DNA of 64,000 nt from Paralichthys olivaceus (Eukaryota; Chordata; Actinopteri; Pleuronectiformes; Paralichthyidae), in assembly GCF_024713975.1 (NCBI RefSeq), contig NC_091100.1, positions 23,635,501-23,699,500 on the forward strand. Direction: 5' to 3'. The notes beneath the pieces are model-generated. The model did no database searches. It had not been told where the DNA came from and saw only the letters and a program-made list of their open reading frames with translations. Positions 51,702 through 64,000 of this stretch are shown one piece after another (the stretch's first letter is position 1; every line of letters begins with the position of its first letter). The translations under genes and the position numbers were made by a program.

Positions 51702-52212
51702 ACGTTGTGCTGGGCTGCTGCCCCGAACGCTCACCGTGGCAGAAGACACACTAGCACCCCATCCCTTCTGCACACCATAGTCAGTGTCTGGTCTATTATC
51801 ACAATGCATCGCAAGAGCAGACGAAGGAAAAAAAACAACCTCCCACACTGTTACTGAATAACACGTTGAAAAAACGGTTAAATGTAGGTTTCATTGTCAC
51901 ACAGTTTGTGACAGAACAACTATTTGTGTTACAGCTTTCTGGTTGTGTGCTGTTGTAACTTAGCTGTTTCGCACCAGTAATCAGGTGCTGATGTTGTTTT
52001 GCCATGTCCATGTTGAAGTACTGCTGAAATGTGCATATTTGCCGGTGAGCCAGAGGTAGATCAAACACTTGCATGTTTCTGTTCCTGTACCTTAGAGAAA
52101 CTGTCTGATGCCTGAAACCGTCATGCCTTGCACATCGCTTGACTTAAGCTCCCTTGCAGTAGCTCTGTTACAGTTACTGTTAAGTTCATGCACTTTAATC
52201 ACCGTTGATGTT

Positions 52213-52250
52213 CATAAAAGTAAAGATGTTTAAACAGTACGTCTTTGTTC
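52213..52250 (+). terminator. Possible eef1a poly(A) site
   Basis: No canonical AATAAA follows the eef1a stop closely. CATAAA at 52213-52218 with a T-rich downstream stretch (tctttgttccttgt) is the best candidate, giving a 3'UTR of about 530 nt. Confidence 0.35.
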
Positions 52251-52599
52251 CTTGTATCATTACTAGCGAAAAAGCATCAAACAATACTTTCGATAGCATT
52301 GAAAAGCATTGAGGCAGATCTATGATGATTTTCAACTCCAGTTGGCATGTCAGCATCCGGTGAGCGACCTGTCGCCATAGAGATGACATTTAAGCATCAT
52401 TCACTATAGCATGGACCACGCCACAACGATGAGTCGTTAAATCTTTTGATGGAAATTCAGGCTGTGTTGAATAATGCGGATGGAGGAATGGATGTAAAAG
52501 GCAGTGATGAAGATTGATGAAGAATGTGTCCGTTAGGCTGGTCTGGGAGGATATGCTGTGGACTGGGCAGATGAAGACTCAGTGTGGGGGTTCATTTAT

Positions 52600-52732
52600 G
52601 GTGCATTTCGGTAGGGGGATGGGGATGAAGTACAGAGGTTGAGGAATGAGGTAAGGGAGGATGAAGGGAAGTAGGTAGGGATGAGGATGGAGTAGGGAGG
52701 ATGAGAGAAGGTAGGGTAGGTCGAGAGATCTG
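52600..52732 (+). repeat. Polypurine tract (GGATGARG / GGTAGGG-rich)
   Basis: About 130 nt of nearly pure purines with recurrent gtaggg, ggatga and gaggatg units. It lies in the convergent gap between eef1a and kcnq5. G runs and strand asymmetry are visible directly. Confidence 0.7.
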
Positions 52733-53589
52733 AGGCGTGGTCCCGCTCCTGAACCTGTTAAATTCTTAACTTCATTAAATGAAAGCCAATGAATCTGTGA
52801 TGTGATGCCGATATGCTCAGAATATTTCCTTCAAGCTAACAACTGAAACATTAGTAGATATCAATAATATGAATTAGTGTTACTGTTATACCCCATAGCA
52901 TGAATAACTGACTCATAACTTGTTTCGTAGGAGGTAGCCATTGCTGCTGTGAAGAAAGCAGGTGGAAGCTGCGGTAACGTTGCATGTACTAACCCATAAC
53001 TTATCACTTATAATATGAACTGTTCTGTGACTGCAGCGACGTGCTGGTACCAACAGATGCACTGACTCTCCTGCAACAAACTCACTAGACTGCATCACGT
53101 ACGCAGCTTGGAGGGAGGGCGTTCAGGGAGGTCAGTAACAGTTCTTATACTGTGTTGTAAAAATACTGTTTTCTGCAAGCAAAGGTAAAAGTTCTCAATA
53201 AGGCAGAAAGATTCCCTCCTGACAGTTATACTATTATTTCATTAGATTATTAGTTAGTGCATTAAACTGTTGCTTGAGGTAAATATTTTGTATAGAATTG
53301 CAGCCACTGATTATTTTCATTATGGATTAACATTCTGACTGTTACATCTGCTAAAGTCAGTGACACTGTCACATAATTTTGTTCAACCAATAGTGCAAAG
53401 TATTACTATCCATTTTCTCTTCTGTCTTCTTTGTATGATTATTCCGTGTGTTAATTAATACAATATGTACTCCGTCAAAGAAAAGTATAACATGAACAAT
53501 AGTGCTCAACATCACCTTCTTGTTGGTGTCGTGACAACCTAAGAAGAACCAGTTTCACTGAGTGACAAAGAGAATTCGCAAAACAGACC

Positions 53590-56500
53590 TGTCATAGAAT
53601 TTCCTTTATTAATGAATGAGAATAAAAGTCAACTTGCATTTTTATAACATGACAGGCTTCATTAATCTAACTGAGATTATTACTTGTGTGTAAATATGTG
53701 CACATAATTTAAATAAATAAAAAAACAGAGAGAATGTTAACATGTCAAAGGCCTGTTTTGTGCCCAGTAGCAAAATGGTCTCTGAATAAAAAACTGTATA
53801 ATGCCTCAAGTTAGAACATTTACAAGGAGACAAAATGAAAACAGTACAACCATTTCTGTTCAGAGAAATTTCAGTTCAGTACCTAATGCACTTTGCAGGA
53901 AACTGTATGGAGATGAAAATGTACAACAAAAGCAAGGCACCATTATACTGTATGCAATGCAGGTTTTCTAGAATTGTGAACTGGGATCTTTTATTTTACT
54001 TTCACTGCAAATCATTTTGAACCATAAATAGTTATTTGTTTAAATGGTGTGGCATTCACTCTCAGTTATAAATAGGTTTGGATATGACAACCTCCATGCA
54101 AAGTATATTTAAATATCTTAAAGAAAGTAAAATCTTAATATCACTTAAAAGCAGCCTGACTCCCAGCCTCCCTCACATATCCTCGTCTGATTCTTCAGAA
54201 TACACTGAGGTACTGCTAGATAAGTGTGATTATTCACCACTGAGGCTTTGTGGGTAATATTTACGCACATGTTGTGGTGCTGCAACCTGGAGGAAAAAAC
54301 ACTGATCCTTACCTGATGTACCTGATTCTGTACCATGCAGCAGGAGGAGGAAGTTGGTCTTTACTTATCTTGGTGTAATAATGAAATAAGCCATTCATTC
54401 TGCAGTGATTGCATTTCAAGGAAGCTAAAATAATTATACTTTATGAAAAAAAGCAAATATTGACCATGACTTCAATATTTTCATTTCATTTAAAAACGGG
54501 TGGCAAAAATCTAATAATTCAACGTAATTCGATTTGACATAATTCAAAGTTAGATTTCTGTCAGTGTCTGATTCTGAAGTACTTTGCTAAGACACTCCTG
54601 TGCTGACAAAATAACACAAACTGAATTTTTATACTAAATGACATTCAAGGTGTGTTTCAATCCATGGCTGTCGTCAGCTGGAAAACCAGCCGATCGGTGC
54701 ATAATTGATCGGAACGTGAGCAACAGCTGCTCCATGTTCCTCTCTGGACTCTGGATTCAACACAGCATAATGGACATGTAACATCACAGCTGGCTGAGTG
54801 TGTTATCGGCATGTCTCTTCTGAACACGTGCGTGTGCAGTGGGGATATGTGCTTTCAACATGATGCATCTCATGCTAGAGATGAGTGTTGGCAGAAGTGG
54901 CTTTGATAAGTAACCAAGTATCTTGGCAGTTGTTCCTGCTCTACACCTCAGTAGCAGGTAGTTGTTAAGTTATCAAACTAGCACACTCGCCAAATCTAAG
55001 TTCAAGGGGGGAAATATTTACAAAACCCAATCCTGTAGTTTTGCATGTTTTATCTTATTAACCAAAAATCCCTTGGACACAAGCAGTTTCAGAAATGTCC
55101 AGTATTGTTGGCGATATGATATGTAAGCCTGTGATATTCTGTCTGACAGAATTTGAAAACATACTTGTTTCAAGTACTTTCTGTTGGTGACTTCATTGTT
55201 ATGAGGTAACTTTCACAACTATTTGTGCTTGAACTGCAAAACCGCAATTAAATATAATACTAACAAAAATGACCTTCACTATCTTATTACACAAGTCAAG
55301 TACATTTCAGGAGTCAGTTAATTAATAACCTCCAATGAGGAGGTTATGTCAGCAGGCTTATGCAAAAACTACTGAACAGATTTCCATGAAACTTGGGGAA
55401 AGGACAGGACATGGGCAAAGGAAGAACCCATTAATATTACTACATTATTATCGGGGATTTTATTTTCTCATTTTCTTTCTTTTGACATTTCAACAATTCC
55501 CAAACTAATAATTCATGGGTCTTGATAAAAAACAGACATATCTAGAGGACTATTTACAGTATGCTATGCTGTTTGTCAGTGTCAGCAATTTGGTGCGTCT
55601 TGATTGATTTTAAGGGGTCTTTTGGGCCGAGGCAATGTATGCCCTCCACTGAGTGCCTTTCTAGTTTACTATATGAAAATGAATGAAATCCATAGATGCC
55701 TGAGACCGCAGAAAAAATACATAAAAAAATTGAACCTTGTATATTTGAGTATTATTGGTGGTGGTTTAGGAGCTAAATCTTGCATATACACCATTTTGTG
55801 GTGTGTGACTTCTTAAAAGATAATAGGCAACCACTGTCATTGGTTCAGGATAGTAGTTACATTTATTATCAAAGCATATAAACTTGGGGAGATCGGGTTT
55901 TCAAAATAAAATAGTGAGAAGAAAGGAGAATAAAATGTTCAGCAATGGTGAGATAACATTCATTTCAGTATGGAAGCCTGTCATGTGATTGGAGAGACAT
56001 CTTGTGCACAGAGCTGAAGTCACAGCTCTCCTCTGTTCCACTAGCTTCCATAACTGTAACATCTTTCCATCTCTTTGTGAAAAGTAAAATTGAGTTGTGG
56101 GATTTTCCTTCAAATGACTAGAGTTTATGGGAAATGGTGTTTGTTCAAAGTCACTAAAGAGATTACTATAGAATAATTAATGTTAATACATTGTTTTCAA
56201 CACATCAGGCAAGTCACATGACATACAGTTCAAAATGGCTCTGTTCCAAGGCTGGATTTTTAGTTATCATCGATGGTAGAAGCGTCACTGGGATTTTGAG
56301 TGAGGTTCATTTACTTCTAGAACAGAACTCAGACGTTTCAGTTTACTTTGGCCCTCTGTAATAGGGCTTTGAATTATTAAGGCCCATTTTCTTTCCATTG
56401 CTTACGACAGATGTGTGGTATTTTTCAATGGAATCTTCCATGTGCTAGGTGTCCATGTTCTTCATGCTTTGTCTCAAGGTCACATAACCAACTGTCACAC

Positions 56501-56793
56501 AGGGTAGAGTTTAGTCGACTTCATCGAATAGTGTCAGGATTTTTTGGGTCTGTGGTCCCCTCTAAAGACGCCTTCATCTTTACCTCAGATTTCAATCATA
56601 CTTGAAAACAAAGAGTAACTCATGCAATGATATGCAATCAGCCTGTATGAAAATACTGCGATTCTTATCAAATGGATCAAAATGAAAATTAAAGAAAAGG
56701 ACCCCTTTTTTTTAATCCCACCCTCCCTCTCCAGTCCAAAAGGATAAAAACCGTTTCAGTTGTGTGAGATTTGTGTGCCTTTCCTACTCATAT
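53590..56793 (-). other. Putative long kcnq5 3'UTR
   Basis: On the minus strand, AATAAA (TTTATT at 53605-53610 on +) lies about 3.2 kb beyond the kcnq5 stop, with no coding sequence between. A long AT-rich 3'UTR is usual for KCNQ5. Nearer signals are weaker, so the true end is uncertain. It contains a dispersed repeat at about 55325-55500. Confidence 0.45.
55325..55500 (+). repeat. Dispersed teleost repeat (ggaggttatg...gaacccattaata)
   Basis: 'aatgaggaggttatgtcagc', 'tccatgaaacttggggaaag' and 'gggcaaaggaagaacccatt' follow in the order of a very common fish transposon-derived repeat. No coding potential. It lies antisense within the putative kcnq5 3'UTR. Confidence 0.6.

Positions 56794-64000
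<7,207 letters not shown>

Overview
The window is nuclear DNA from a bony fish, most likely a percomorph. It holds intron-split vertebrate genes with GT..AG introns, abundant CA/TG microsatellites, and several dispersed repeats that I recognise as typical of teleost genomes. I could place coding parts of seven genes by joining exons in phase.

Layout, left to right: the 3' end of pecam1 (+; cytoplasmic tail exons 1938-5557); about 9 kb of intergenic DNA with dispersed repeats; complete p4hb (+; 11 coding exons, 14880-24998; protein disulfide isomerase, 514 aa); complete ppp1r27 (+; 3 exons, 28297-29520); complete anapc11 (-; 2 coding exons, 31112-32663); a transposon-rich stretch of roughly 33-40.5 kb carrying LINE, fold-back/MITE, hAT/BED and piggyBac-like remains; an NLR-type NACHT-LRR gene (+; 8 exons, 40561-46338); complete eef1a1-type elongation factor (+; non-coding exon near 46.8 kb plus 7 coding exons, 48722-51701); and the 3' end of kcnq5 (-; stop at 56794, exons to 62202, continuing beyond the right edge).

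The housekeeping and tissue genes (ER thiol isomerase, muscle PP1 regulator, APC/C RING subunit, translation factor, M-type K+ channel) do not form a functional cluster. Two conserved neighbourhoods are visible. The pecam1-p4hb-ppp1r27-anapc11 block matches human 17q, and eef1a1-kcnq5 matches human 6q13. The join between them falls in the transposon-rich interval and the NLR gene.

No wholly new system is evident. The points most worth a second look are the NLR gene (altered NACHT sensor-1 motif, no B30.2 domain, no recognisable N-terminal effector domain), an extra C-terminal ITIM and a possible 9-nt microexon in pecam1, a likely cassette exon and a 12-histidine run in kcnq5, a piggyBac-like element that keeps only an acidic N-terminal reading frame, and a 301-bp repeat present both upstream of p4hb and in its first intron.
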